Shown here piece after piece: positions 6,152 to 14,446 of a stretch of DNA of 28,555 nt; positions within the stretch are counted from its first letter, which is position 1, and every line of letters starts with the position of its first letter. The translations under genes were made by a program, and so were the position numbers. The notes beneath the pieces were generated by a model. The model was given only the letters and a program-made list of their open reading frames with translations, searched no databases and was not told where the DNA came from. The stretch comes from CAZXCK01 sp964639225. GTDB lineage: Bacteria > Chloroflexota > Anaerolineae > Aggregatilineales > Phototrophicaceae. Where the stretch lies: assembly GCA_964639225.1 (NCBI GenBank), contig CAZXCK010000044.1:1-28555 (forward strand), given 5' to 3'.

Positions 6152-8243
6152 CCAGATCAAGGCCGTTGGCGGTTCCCCGGTAGAGATTACTGCCGCAGCG
6201 GAAACCGAGGACGGCAAGCCGGTACTCCCGAAATTCAAAGGCACAGCCTACACGGGCGGGCAGATGGTGCCTATGGGTTGGGGCGATCCGGTTGTTGTGG
6301 ATCTTCAAGGCATTGAGTGGACAGAAAAGAGCCGCCCGATCCTCAAGGATCATGACTCGGCCCTGGTTGTGGGGCATACCAACAGCATAGCGATCAGCGG
6401 CAACAAACTCATTGTCTCCGGCGTCATTTCTGGCACCGGCCCTTCTGCCGTTGAGGTACGGGACAACGCTAAAAACGGCTTCCCCTGGCAAATGAGCATC
6501 GGTGCAGCAGCGCGGAAGGTACGCCGCGTCAAGGTTGGTGAGAGTGTGAATGTAAATGGGCAGGACTTTGACGGGCCATTGTACCTCGTCGAAGCGGCCA
6601 CCCTTGGAGAAATCAGTTTTGTTGCTCTCGGCGCAGATGACGCGACCGAGGCGGGACTTGCGGCAAAGGCCGCTCAAGATAAGGAGAAGGATATGAAGTT
6701 TGGAGCATGGTTGCTGGCCGAATTTGGCCTCAAGGAAGCGGATTTGACCGCAGAGCAGAAGGAACTCTTCAAGGCCAAGTACGAAGCCGCGATGGCAGCG
6801 GCCAAGAAGGCTGAAGAGGATCAGGTGGACGCCGGTGCCGATAACGGCAAGGGCATCAAGGCCAGTGCTGGCAAGAGCGGTGGCATGGAAGCCGAAGGCG
6901 GCGAAGAGGACGGCGACAGTGCCGACCCGATCAAGGCCATCCGCGCCGAAAATCTGCGCATTGAAGCGATCCGGGCGGTTGCCAAGGATGATGCGGAAAT
7001 CTGCGCCCGCGCCATCAGCAAAGGCTGGACTCCCGAGCAGGCCGAGCTTGCAGTACTCAAGGCCGAGCGGGTACGCAGCGAACAGGAAAGCGGCATCGGC
7101 TCCCCCGCCGTTGTGGTACGCGGTGGCGAGAAGTCCGACAAGAACGTACTGGCTGCCGCCTGTGCGCTCTCTACCGGCCTTGACAAGCCTGAAAAGCACT
7201 TCGAGGAAAAGGCACTGGACGCGGCGAACCGCCAGTTCCGTAACGGCATCGGCCTGCAGGAACTGATCATGCACTGCGCCTGGGCGAACGGTTGCAGCGA
7301 ATCATCTTTCCGCAGTGCCCCGCGTGAGGTACTCCGGGCGGCTTTCTCCACCAACGACATTGACGGCATCTTGTCGGCGACTGCCAACAAGCACCTGGTC
7401 AGTGCCTTCATGGCGGTGGAAGACACCTGGAGCAGCATTACCGCCCGCCGCAATGCGGTGGACTTCAAGACCATGACCGGCTACCGCCTGACCGGCGACA
7501 TGCAGTATGAGCAGGTCGGTAACGGTGGCGAACTCAAGCACGGCAGCCTGGGCGAAACCAGCTACACCAACAAGGTGGATACCTACGGCAAGATTTTCAG
7601 CCTCACCCGCCAGGACATGATCAACGACGATCTCGGCGCACTGTCAGATCTTTCCCGCCGCCTTGGCCGTGGTGCCGCGCTGAAAATCAACGATGTCTTC
7701 TGGACTGAATTCCTGGACAACTCGGCTTTCTTCACCGAAGCCAGAGGAAACTACTCCGATGGCTCCACGACCGCCCTTTCCATCGACAGCCTGACCTCTG
7801 CGGAGCAGCTTTTCCTCGATCAGACTGACGAGGACGGCAAGCCCGTTGCCATCAACCCGGTGATCATGCTGGTGCCGAATGCGCTGTTTGTCACCGGCAC
7901 GCAGCTTATGAACTCCACCGAGTTGCGCGACACCACTGCCAGCAAGAAGTACGGTACCAACAATCCCCACGCTGGCAAGTTCCAGGTCATGAAGTCCAGC
8001 TACCTCGGCAACTCGGCTTATACCGGGCACAGCACTGCCGCCTGGTATCTCATGGCCGACCCGCAGGATGTGCCGGTTATCGAAACCGCCTTCCTCAACG
8101 GCAAGGAACAGCCCACCGTCGAGAGTGCCGACGCGGACTTCGACACCCTGGGCATCAAGTTCCGTGGCTATCACGACTTCGGCGTTGCCCTCCAGGAATA
8201 CCGTGGCGGCGTGAAGATGCTCGGCGAAGCTGCCGGAAGCTGA
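6081..8243 (+). CDS. Prohead protease / scaffold / major capsid fusion protein
   Basis: One 720-aa chain carries three head functions. Residues about 30-200 look like a prohead protease of the HK97/S78-type group, with likely catalytic His91 (LKDHDSA), Ser139 (QMSIGA) and Glu177 (LGEISFVALGAD). Residues about 205-330 are charged and helical with many Lys, Glu and Ala, like a scaffolding delta domain. Residues about 400-720 resemble the Mu gpT/HK97-fold major capsid group (LTRQDMINDDLGALSDLSRRLG, VPNALFVTGTQL, DFGVALQEYRGG). Known protease/major-capsid fusions exist, so this is a recognised design. The start is set by AGGAGG at 6066-6071, nine bases before the ATG. The basic N-terminus (MARKRKKK) is coded across the acidic end of the portal gene. 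Confidence 0.88.
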   Translation: MARKRKKKMKNPRTIRASAATKPSQIKAVGGSPVEITAAAETEDGKPVLPKFKGTAYTGGQMVPMGWGDPVVVDLQGIEWTEKSRPILKDHDSALVVGHTNSIAISGNKLIVSGVISGTGPSAVEVRDNAKNGFPWQMSIGAAARKVRRVKVGESVNVNGQDFDGPLYLVEAATLGEISFVALGADDATEAGLAAKAAQDKEKDMKFGAWLLAEFGLKEADLTAEQKELFKAKYEAAMAAAKKAEEDQVDAGADNGKGIKASAGKSGGMEAEGGEEDGDSADPIKAIRAENLRIEAIRAVAKDDAEICARAISKGWTPEQAELAVLKAERVRSEQESGIGSPAVVVRGGEKSDKNVLAAACALSTGLDKPEKHFEEKALDAANRQFRNGIGLQELIMHCAWANGCSESSFRSAPREVLRAAFSTNDIDGILSATANKHLVSAFMAVEDTWSSITARRNAVDFKTMTGYRLTGDMQYEQVGNGGELKHGSLGETSYTNKVDTYGKIFSLTRQDMINDDLGALSDLSRRLGRGAALKINDVFWTEFLDNSAFFTEARGNYSDGSTTALSIDSLTSAEQLFLDQTDEDGKPVAINPVIMLVPNALFVTGTQLMNSTELRDTTASKKYGTNNPHAGKFQVMKSSYLGNSAYTGHSTAAWYLMADPQDVPVIETAFLNGKEQPTVESADADFDTLGIKFRGYHDFGVALQEYRGGVKMLGEAAGS
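6681..6695 (+). promoter_or_regulatory. Internal ribosome binding site and in-frame start inside capsid fusion
   Basis: AAGGAG at 6681-6686 stands six bases before an in-frame ATG at 6693-6695, exactly between the protease and scaffold domains. Translation here would give a separate 516-aa scaffold-capsid protein without protease, beginning MKFGAWLLAEFG. This resembles lambda, where Nu3 scaffold starts inside gene C. Confidence 0.6.
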
Positions 8244-8263
8244 ACACCGTAAAGAGTGAATGA

Positions 8264-8290
8264 CCCCGCCCCTCGCGTATGGGGGGCGGG
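8264..8290 (+). other. GC-rich RNA hairpin between capsid and decoration genes
   Basis: CCCGCCCC (8265-8272) pairs with GGGGCGGG (8283-8290) around a ten-base loop. No run of T follows, so it is not a standard terminator. It may stabilise the 3' end of the capsid message or cause partial termination. Confidence 0.5.
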
Positions 8291-8324
8291 TACTTAACCA
8301 GAAACCTGAAACGGAGGAAATAAG

Positions 8325-8738
8325 ATGAAGGCACAGTTTTACCAGGATGGAGACTCCATCGACTACACCCCCGCCAGCGCAGTTGACGCCGGTGACGTTG
8401 TAGTTCTCGAAGATATTGTCGGTGTCTGTGAAACCGACATAGCCGCCGCTGCCAAGGGTGCGCTTGCCCTCAAGGGCGCATTCAAGGTTTACGCCGCCGA
8501 CGATGACAGCAGCGAAATCAGCATCGGCGAAAAAATTTACTGGGATGAGGACGGCGATCCCTCCACTGGCACCGCTGGCACCGGTTGCGCCACGACCACC
8601 GCCACCGGCAATAAGTTCATGGGCCACGCCCTCCAGCGTCCGGGCAAGACTGCCGCCGACGCTGCCAAGGAAACGACGGACAGCGATCTCTATGTGCGCC
8701 TGCAACAGACCAGCCCCGCCGATCCGAGCGGTAGCTGA
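8325..8738 (+). CDS. Capsid decoration protein (DUF2190-like)
   Basis: This 137-aa protein is beta-rich. Its pattern (YTPASAVDAGDVVVLEDIVGVCETDIA, ALKGAFKVYAADD, IGEKIYWDEDG) fits the small capsid cement proteins grouped as DUF2190, which bind the outside of the mature shell and stabilise it. It follows the major capsid gene, the normal place for a decoration gene. The ATG is preceded by GGAGG at 8313-8317. The C-terminus is Ser/Pro-rich and ends SPADPSGS; several structural proteins here end in a similar GS or SGS. Confidence 0.75.
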   Translation: MKAQFYQDGDSIDYTPASAVDAGDVVVLEDIVGVCETDIAAAAKGALALKGAFKVYAADDDSSEISIGEKIYWDEDGDPSTGTAGTGCATTTATGNKFMGHALQRPGKTAADAAKETTDSDLYVRLQQTSPADPSGS

Positions 8739-8749
8739 AGTTAACCATT

Positions 8750-8794
8750 CCCCGGTGCGGCTGCCTTAACCGGTTGTCTGCGCCGGGGGATTTT
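8750..8794 (+). terminator. Weak terminator-like hairpin after decoration gene
   Basis: CCCCGGTGC (8750-8758) pairs with GCGCCGGGG (8780-8788), nine pairs including one G-U, around a 21-base loop. It is followed by GGATTTTACC. The T run is only four long, so partial termination or message processing is more likely than full stop. Confidence 0.45.
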
Positions 8795-8814
8795 ACCCCG
8801 CAGGAGTTTACCGC

Positions 8815-9165
8815 ATGAGCGCAATGGACGCGATTTTTGCCAAAGCCACCGGAGTATTTTACAGCCTTGGAGGCCGTGAAATTACTTACCGGCGCGGCGA
8901 AGAAACCGCAACCGTTACCGCAATCCCCCACGATGAAGAGCGCATGAGTTACGGGGAGAACGGGATCGCCATGCGAACGTTTGTCAGGTTGTGGCTGATG
9001 AAAGTTGCTGATCTGCCCTTTGGCCTGCCGCAGCGCGGGGATGAAATATTGCAAGGTAGTGAGTGTTTTGAAGCCCTGCCGCACGAGGATGAGCCGGAGT
9101 GGCGATATGCCGACGATACCCGCGCGGAAGTGCTGATTATGACCAAACAGACCAGCGGAAGCTGA
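8815..9165 (+). CDS. Probable head-tail joining protein (gpFII-like)
   Basis: This 116-aa protein has an N-terminal helix followed by beta strands (YRRGEETATVTAIPHDEE, MRTFVRLWLMKVADLP, AEVLIMTKQ). Length, fold pattern and place directly behind the decoration gene fit the lambda gpFII/Gifsy-type joiners, which form a ring below the portal and receive the tail. Sequence identity to named members could not be judged by eye, so this is a moderate call. A clear AGGAG ribosome site lies at 8801-8805. The hairpin at 8750-8788 separates it from the decoration gene and could lower its expression. Confidence 0.55.
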   Translation: MSAMDAIFAKATGVFYSLGGREITYRRGEETATVTAIPHDEERMSYGENGIAMRTFVRLWLMKVADLPFGLPQRGDEILQGSECFEALPHEDEPEWRYADDTRAEVLIMTKQTSGS

Positions 9166-9177
9166 CAGGAGAAAACT

Positions 9178-9591
9178 ATGGAATTTCTGAATAACAATTT
9201 TGACGCCATTCTAGCCCTGGTCACTGCCGTTGTCGGCGTGGTCTGGACGTTTGTTAAGGGCACTGACTTTTACAAGGGCATCCTTGAGGACATCAACCGC
9301 AAGGGCTTCTCCCGCGCCTGGACATTCGCTCTGCAAGTCGTGCAGGAGCAGTATGAAACCGTAGTCCGGGCAGCCAAGAAAGAAGGCCGCTTTAGCGATG
9401 AGCTGAAAAATCAGGTCAAGCAGGAAGCCGTTGACAAGCTCAAGGCCAGGCTGGCCGACGATGGTATCAAGCTGGCGCAGGAACTACTCCCCACGCTGGT
9501 TGAGCAGGGTGTCAACTACCTCAAGGGCAAGGGCAAGGCTGCCTCGGAGGGTAAGGTAACCGGTTTTTTGCCAGGGCCGGAACTCGGGTAG
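9178..9591 (+). CDS. Single-pass membrane protein, holin candidate (LLH-like)
   Basis: In this 137-aa protein one hydrophobic segment at residues about 9-27 (FDAILALVTAVVGVVWTFV) precedes a long charged helical region with alternating Lys and Glu (QEQYETVVRAAKKEGRFSDE). Holins of the LL-H group share the layout of one N-terminal membrane helix plus a helical cytoplasmic domain, so a lysis role is possible. However no endolysin is nearby and the gene stands between head and tail modules, so a structural or superinfection role cannot be excluded. The start is supported by CAGGAG at 9167-9172. Confidence 0.45.
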   Translation: MEFLNNNFDAILALVTAVVGVVWTFVKGTDFYKGILEDINRKGFSRAWTFALQVVQEQYETVVRAAKKEGRFSDELKNQVKQEAVDKLKARLADDGIKLAQELLPTLVEQGVNYLKGKGKAASEGKVTGFLPGPELG

Positions 9592-9620
9592 CGGTCGAGG
9601 CTATTGCCGGAGATGTCAGC

Positions 9621-9794
9621 ATGGGACGCGATGGATTAAGCATCCGCAACCCCGAGAGCGGTTTCAGCATCAAGGCTGGCGACATCACCGGGGAGATGAT
9701 TTACGACGCCGCCGAAAGCGGCAACAAACATTTTGAAGAAGACATCAAACAGGCTGGCACAATCTTCGGCTTGCATCTGCGCTGGAAGTTTTAG
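9621..9794 (+). CDS. Small hypothetical protein, 57 aa
   Basis: A 57-aa frame starts at an ATG with GGAG nine bases upstream (9609-9612) and ends 23 bases before the membrane protein at 9818. It has short beta-like strands (LSIRNPESGFSIKAG) then a helix (GEMIYDAAESGNKHFEED) and ends LHLRWKF. There is no signal peptide or known motif. It fills the gap between two small membrane proteins in the same orientation, so it may be co-expressed with them. I do not recognise the family. Confidence 0.5.
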   Translation: MGRDGLSIRNPESGFSIKAGDITGEMIYDAAESGNKHFEEDIKQAGTIFGLHLRWKF

Positions 9795-9817
9795 CCGGTA
9801 AGACAACGGAGAAAACA

Positions 9818-10027
9818 ATGAGTGAGTCAATCATGATGAGCCCGGTAATCCAGTACGGCTTTGCGGGGTTTTGCGTAGTGCAGATGGCATTCATAATCTG
9901 GCTGGTCTCAAGAATTCTGAAGAGTTTTGACCGCAATACGGCGGCCTATCGCGACCTGGTCTCGATGTTACAGACGCGGCCGTGCCTTCACAATGACCGC
10001 CTTTTTAACAAGCAGAACGACCAATGA
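9818..10027 (+). CDS. Small membrane protein, second holin or pinholin candidate
   Basis: In this 69-aa protein one strongly hydrophobic segment covers residues about 10-32 (IQYGFAGFCVVQMAFIIWLVSRIL). A short charged tail follows (KSFDRNTAAYRDLVSML). The layout resembles BhlA/UviB-type small holin-like proteins: an N-terminal membrane helix with a charged helical tail. The start has GGAGA at 9809-9813. Its end overlaps the zinc-ribbon start by four bases (ATGA), indicating translational coupling. The function is uncertain without an endolysin in the window. Confidence 0.5.
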   Translation: MSESIMMSPVIQYGFAGFCVVQMAFIIWLVSRILKSFDRNTAAYRDLVSMLQTRPCLHNDRLFNKQNDQ

Positions 10028-10212
10028 GTATATGTCCTGTCTGCGGCCATGACCGCCGCCTCATTCACGAGCTAAAGGTCTGCGACCGTTGCGGCCACGC
10101 TGCCAGGGCGACACAGGATGAGTTGCGCTACGCCTCGGACATCTTCCCAAGGCGGTTGAGCAAAAAAGAAATGAACAAGGCACTCTCACGCGCCGGAATT
10201 GAGGAACGCTGA
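10024..10212 (+). CDS. Small zinc-ribbon protein
   Basis: This 62-aa protein has two cysteine pairs, C4-C7 (CPVC) and C20-C23 (CDRC), each followed by Gly-His, and makes a four-cysteine zinc ribbon. The C-terminal half is a basic helix (LSKKEMNKALSRAG). It is coupled on both sides, by an ATGA overlap upstream and by a TGATG junction with the Ig-repeat gene downstream. The role is unknown; such ribbons bind nucleic acid or stabilise a small fold. I see no closer family. Confidence 0.6.
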   Translation: MSICPVCGHDRRLIHELKVCDRCGHAARATQDELRYASDIFPRRLSKKEMNKALSRAGIEER

Positions 10213-13200
10213 TGGTAGTTTTTAATAATGCAAACTTCACCCCCGTCAAGGGCGGCGAAATCAACGCCTCCGGGCAGGTGCAGAATGGCGGCTATTTCTT
10301 TGATAGCCCTACCGTTTATGCTGCCGACTTTACCGAAACACTCCCCTATGCTTCCGCTGCCCTTGCGACGAGCAACCTTGAGGTAACGACTGACGGCATA
10401 AATGATACCTACGTAACTTCCCCGCTTGCTAACCGGGTTGTATTGCCTGCAAGTCCAGGAGAGTTTGATGTTGAGCTTAACCTCTCTGCTGATACCTGGC
10501 CTTCTGGCTGCCGGGCTGGACTGCTATTTTATATCGACGATAACAACCACGCTTACATTGATGCGCCGAGATATAATAACGGTGATTATGTCATGTCGCT
10601 GTCTATAAAAATAAGCGGCACATATTATTTTTCCACTGTTACCAAGAACGCAACTACCTATGCCAGCTCGATACGGGTGCGGCTGATAAGGGATAGTCTC
10701 AACAGAATTTTCGGCAAGTATTGGACGGTTGATGAGGCAGACTGGGCTGATATTACCGTCGCTACGAATACCCTTTCCGGCACCGGCAATATAGGCACTC
10801 TGACCGGCAGCGCAGACACAGCGTTCACTGCAAAATATGACGCCCTTGAATTTAATTCTGGCAATCCGGTAGATGCGGAGTTCAAGATAAATGATTCCGG
10901 CGATACCAAGATCGACCTTATCACAGAGGTCAACAAAGGAACCGTCACAGCGGTAACTACCGGAACCCTGACCGTCAAGGAGGATGTAAACGAGACAGGC
11001 ACCTTTGGCAGTTACGGCACCGATAGTGCCTGGAGTACACCGGGCAGTGAAAGCAACTATCCCCATACATCGGAAACCGGTCGTTACTGGTGGCCATATC
11101 TTACTCTCTCAGGCGACGCTTCTACCTTCACCAGCCTGACTGCCGAGTCCGCAAAATGCAGCGCGCCAAACGTCACTGGCACCACGCCGACGAATGACTC
11201 CACGCCTACCTGGAATTGGAACAGCACCGCCACCAGTCCGGCAGGCACGGGTAATTTCCGCTATCAGCTTGACGGCACCGGGGGCGCATGGACGGAAACG
11301 ACCGGGACAACATTTACCCCGGCAAGCGCACTTTCCCACGGTGCCCATACCCTCTATGTGCAGGAAGAGACTGACCCTTCCGGCAGCGGCGTCTGGTCAG
11401 ATTCCGGAAGTTTTGCTATTACCGTTGACCTGGTTGCCCCGGCTGCACCGTCTGTTTCCGGGCCAGCCAGCCCGACAAATGACGATACGCCGACATGGAC
11501 ATGGAGCGCAGGCGGCGGGGGTAATGGAACCTTCCGCTATCAACTCAATTCCGAGGCTGGAAGCTGGGACGAAACGACAGAGTTAAGCTACACACCCGCA
11601 AGCGGCTTGAGCGATGCAGAGCATACCCTTTACGTCCAGGAGCGCGATGCAGCAGGCAACTGGTCAACCTCGGGCAGTTACGCCGTTACGGTAGACACCG
11701 CCGCACCGTCCGCGCCGGTCGTTACCGGGGAAACGCCAACCACCGACCGCACACCCACCTGGACTTGGGAAACTGGCGGCGGGGGGAACGGCAATTACCG
11801 CCATCAGTTAAACAGCGAAGCCGGTAGCTGGACAGAGACCACAGAGACAACATTTACCCCGGCAAGCGATCTTGATGTCGATACCCATACCCTCTACGTC
11901 CAGGAACGCGACGCAGCGGGGAACTGGTCGGCCAGCGGCAGCCATGCAATTACGGTAAATGCAGGCGCACCCGCAGCCCCTACCGGATTGACCTTGACCC
12001 CGGCCAGCCCGACCAACAACGCCACGCCGACGCTCTCCTGGACGCAAGGCACAGGTGGCGATCAGGCTGGCACCGGTAACTATCAGGTGCGGGTTGACGC
12101 TGGCACTCCCGAGGATGTGATCGGCACTACAAGCTGGACACCGGCAACAGACCTCGCCCACGGTACCCACACCCTTGAGGTACGGGAAGAGGGCATTTAC
12201 GGGGATTACTCGACGTGGTCGAGCCTTGAGATAACCATTGACACCGTTGCCCCGGCAGCCCCAACGGTCGACGCCACCACGCCCACGACCGATAACACGC
12301 CGACATTCACGATTACCCCTGGCGGGGGCGGCAACGGAACTTTCCGCTGGCGCAGGAATGGCAGTGCCTGGATTGAGACAACAGAAACGATAATTACCCC
12401 CGTCACCTCCTGGTCAGACGGCGATAACGTCATAGACGCGCAGGAACGGGATGCAGTCGGTAACTGGTCAGTTTCCGGCTCCCTTATCATTGTAGTAGAT
12501 ACGACGCCACCCCTGTCGCCGGTAGTTTCAGTCGATTCCCCAACCAACGACAATACTCCGGAATTCAACTGGACACCGGGCGGGGGCGGCAATGGCACTT
12601 ACCGGGTGCAGATGGACAGCGAAGCCGGAGCCTGGGAGACGGTCGAAGCCACGAGCTACACCCCCGGCACAGCCCTGGCCGATGGCAGCCATACGCTCTA
12701 TGTGCAGGAGCGGGATGATGCAGGAAACTGGAGCGCGTCCGGCAGCGCAACCGTAGAGGTAGATACCGCAGCCCCGACTGCCCCGACCGTCACCGGCCCC
12801 GACACCCCGACCACCGACACCACGCCCACCTGGACTTGGGAAACTGGCGGCGGCGGGATCGGCTCATACCGTTACCGGATAAATGGCGACGATTGGGTTT
12901 TGTCTTCAAGTGAGAGCCACACCCCGGCCAGCCCCCTTGCCTCTGGCGTTTACATCTTCGAGGTACAGGAACGGGACGCGGTCGGGAACTGGAGCGCAAG
13001 CGGATCGTACACCGTGACGGTCGATACCACCGCGCCCGGTGCGCCGGTCGTGACTGGCCCTGCAAGCCCGAGCTACGACCGCACCCCCACCTGGAGTTGG
13101 ACAAGCGGCGGTGGAGGTAACGGTAATTACCGCTATGACCTGAATGACTCCGGCTATTGGAATGAAACCACCGAGACCAGCTACACCCCGGCAGAAAACC

Positions 13201-13727
13201 TTGAGGACGGCACCTACACCATGGCGGTACAGGAGCGCGATGAAGTCGGCAACTGGTCAGAGAGCGGGAGTTTCAGCATTACGGTAGCAACTGCCACACT
13301 GGAAAAAGCACGGCAGATAAAGATTGCCGACGCGGTCAAGGACGAACTTGCCAGCCTCTCATTCGGCATTCCGGTAACGGTCACGCGGAGTTATCTCGCT
13401 TTCTATGACCTGGAAAATGCGCCGGAAAACCCGGAACTCCTGATCGCACCCGGCCCGGTTAATGTCGATTCGGCGCAGGGTGGCCTTGAGGGTGATGTAT
13501 GGGATTGGGGAATAAACGTTGCCCTCATCCGCAAAGCCGACAGCGACACCGAGGCCGATGAATGTATCAAGGTGGCAGAGGATATTTACCTTGCCCTGCG
13601 CAACCAGGTGCTTGGCGCGGCCCGTTGTGTCACCAAGCAATTCCCCCTGACCTATGACGAGGAAGCCCTGCGCAGCCGCAGGCAGTTCCGCGCTGTTCTC
13701 CGCTTTGTGTTCAGGAGGGCAGAGTAA
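10212..13727 (+). CDS. Ig-like repeat protein fused to tail-terminator-like domain
   Basis: The protein is 1171 aa. Residues about 1-215 look like a concanavalin/LamG-type jelly-roll (FDVELNL, GLLFYIDDNNHAYIDAP, YWTVDEADW). Residues about 316-1026 hold eight Ig-like repeats of about 88 aa, each with TPTWTW-like, GGGGNG, YR, TETTETSYTPAS, HTLYVQERDAAGNWSASGS and TVDTTAP elements. The last 140 residues (from about 1030) resemble a tail terminator or completion protein (KIADAVKDELASL, PVTVTRSYLAFYDL, TEADECIKVAEDIYLALRNQVLG, RRQFRAVLRFVFRR). The gene lies where the tail terminator is expected, just before the gp10-like and tube genes. If the chain is not cut, the Ig-like array would project from the head-tail junction. 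The Ig assignment is strong, the terminator call moderate. Confidence 0.75.
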   Translation: MVVFNNANFTPVKGGEINASGQVQNGGYFFDSPTVYAADFTETLPYASAALATSNLEVTTDGINDTYVTSPLANRVVLPASPGEFDVELNLSADTWPSGCRAGLLFYIDDNNHAYIDAPRYNNGDYVMSLSIKISGTYYFSTVTKNATTYASSIRVRLIRDSLNRIFGKYWTVDEADWADITVATNTLSGTGNIGTLTGSADTAFTAKYDALEFNSGNPVDAEFKINDSGDTKIDLITEVNKGTVTAVTTGTLTVKEDVNETGTFGSYGTDSAWSTPGSESNYPHTSETGRYWWPYLTLSGDASTFTSLTAESAKCSAPNVTGTTPTNDSTPTWNWNSTATSPAGTGNFRYQLDGTGGAWTETTGTTFTPASALSHGAHTLYVQEETDPSGSGVWSDSGSFAITVDLVAPAAPSVSGPASPTNDDTPTWTWSAGGGGNGTFRYQLNSEAGSWDETTELSYTPASGLSDAEHTLYVQERDAAGNWSTSGSYAVTVDTAAPSAPVVTGETPTTDRTPTWTWETGGGGNGNYRHQLNSEAGSWTETTETTFTPASDLDVDTHTLYVQERDAAGNWSASGSHAITVNAGAPAAPTGLTLTPASPTNNATPTLSWTQGTGGDQAGTGNYQVRVDAGTPEDVIGTTSWTPATDLAHGTHTLEVREEGIYGDYSTWSSLEITIDTVAPAAPTVDATTPTTDNTPTFTITPGGGGNGTFRWRRNGSAWIETTETIITPVTSWSDGDNVIDAQERDAVGNWSVSGSLIIVVDTTPPLSPVVSVDSPTNDNTPEFNWTPGGGGNGTYRVQMDSEAGAWETVEATSYTPGTALADGSHTLYVQERDDAGNWSASGSATVEVDTAAPTAPTVTGPDTPTTDTTPTWTWETGGGGIGSYRYRINGDDWVLSSSESHTPASPLASGVYIFEVQERDAVGNWSASGSYTVTVDTTAPGAPVVTGPASPSYDRTPTWSWTSGGGGNGNYRYDLNDSGYWNETTETSYTPAENLEDGTYTMAVQERDEVGNWSESGSFSITVATATLEKARQIKIADAVKDELASLSFGIPVTVTRSYLAFYDLENAPENPELLIAPGPVNVDSAQGGLEGDVWDWGINVALIRKADSDTEADECIKVAEDIYLALRNQVLGAARCVTKQFPLTYDEEALRSRRQFRAVLRFVFRRAE
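11157..13290 (+). repeat. Eight Ig-like coding repeats of about 265 bases
   Basis: Eight diverged tandem units code the Ig-like domains. Repeat 1 carries a short insertion and SGSGVWSDSG in place of the usual AAGNWSASG. Repeat 4 is the most diverged (GIYGDYSTWSS, no GGGGNG). The other six keep both the GGGGNG-type loop and the AAGNWS or AVGNWS motif. Near-identical blocks between units make the array prone to copy-number change by recombination. Confidence 0.8.
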
Positions 13728-14428
13728 TGGGTGTAATGAAGGAACTTTCTTCTGGCGGTTACAGCAAGAAACTTAAGGCAGCATACCGCAATCCACAGGC
13801 GATGGTTGGAATATCCGTTGATATGTTCTTTCGTCCTGATCGAGTTATGCGGGCCATAGACCAAGCAAGCTATGATGCGTTGCGCAGTGGTGGCGCAATG
13901 ATCCGTAAGACAGCGCAGCGCAGTATGCGCAAGGTAAAAGACCCCGATAAAGCCAGCCCTCCCGGACAACCCCCAAGGGCACATGAAGGAAGACTGCGGC
14001 GTTCCATCGTTTACGGGTACGATGACACCAGCGAAAGCGTTGTGGTCGGCCCCGCATCCTGGATGGGTAAAGCTGAAGTTCCGGCATTGCATGAGTTTGG
14101 TGGCGTCAAATCAGTGCCCCGCCGCGAAGACCCGACCGTCATTTACCCAGGCAAGTTTTATCAGTTTTTTAATGGCAGACCACCATTTACAATCAAGTCA
14201 ATGGCAGAAGCCAGAGCGATAGCAAAATACTACAACAAAAAAGAGCGGATGCGTAAAGGTAAGCTAAGACGCCATTACAAGGTTGCATCCGGGCCGCGCC
14301 AAGTTGGCGGCAAGCGTTCTGTCTATCCCGCCCGCCCGTACATGGAACCGGCACTTAACCAGATGATCCCCCGCCTTGCAGCGGAGTTTCCGAAGACTTT
14401 CGGCGATGCATGGAATTCGCCACTTTAA
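13727..14428 (+). CDS. HK97-gp10-like / minor tail protein Z-like tail completion protein
   Basis: This 233-aa protein has a helical N-terminus (ASYDALRSGGAMIRKTAQRSM) followed by SPPGQPPRAHEGRLRRSI, a PALHEFGG motif and YPARPYMEPALNQMIP near the C-terminus. The pairing of an 'HEFG' strand with an 'ARPYMEPAL' end is typical of HK97 gp10-like and lambda gpZ-like proteins, which act at the head-tail interface. The insert at about residues 140-200 is longer than in short gp10 proteins. It starts on TAATG, overlapping the previous stop by one base. The family call is good; the exact place in the particle is inferred. Confidence 0.75.
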   Translation: MGVMKELSSGGYSKKLKAAYRNPQAMVGISVDMFFRPDRVMRAIDQASYDALRSGGAMIRKTAQRSMRKVKDPDKASPPGQPPRAHEGRLRRSIVYGYDDTSESVVVGPASWMGKAEVPALHEFGGVKSVPRREDPTVIYPGKFYQFFNGRPPFTIKSMAEARAIAKYYNKKERMRKGKLRRHYKVASGPRQVGGKRSVYPARPYMEPALNQMIPRLAAEFPKTFGDAWNSPL

Positions 14429-14446
14429 CCAGGAAAGGAGCAAGAA

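Noticed and set aside
6009..7274. Long antisense open frame (about 420 codons) opposite the protease part of the capsid fusion
   Set aside because: It is a shadow: the + strand frame has clear protease motifs, a ribosome site and continuity with the capsid domain. The antisense product has no motif and unusual Leu/Arg/Gly composition.
7644..8705. Antisense open frame (about 350 codons) across the capsid end and decoration gene
   Set aside because: It spans two well-supported + strand genes and their hairpin gap; GC-rich third positions explain the lack of stops.
11157..13290. CRISPR-like array
   Set aside because: Units are about 265 bases, in frame, and code Ig-like domains. No short identical repeats with spacers.
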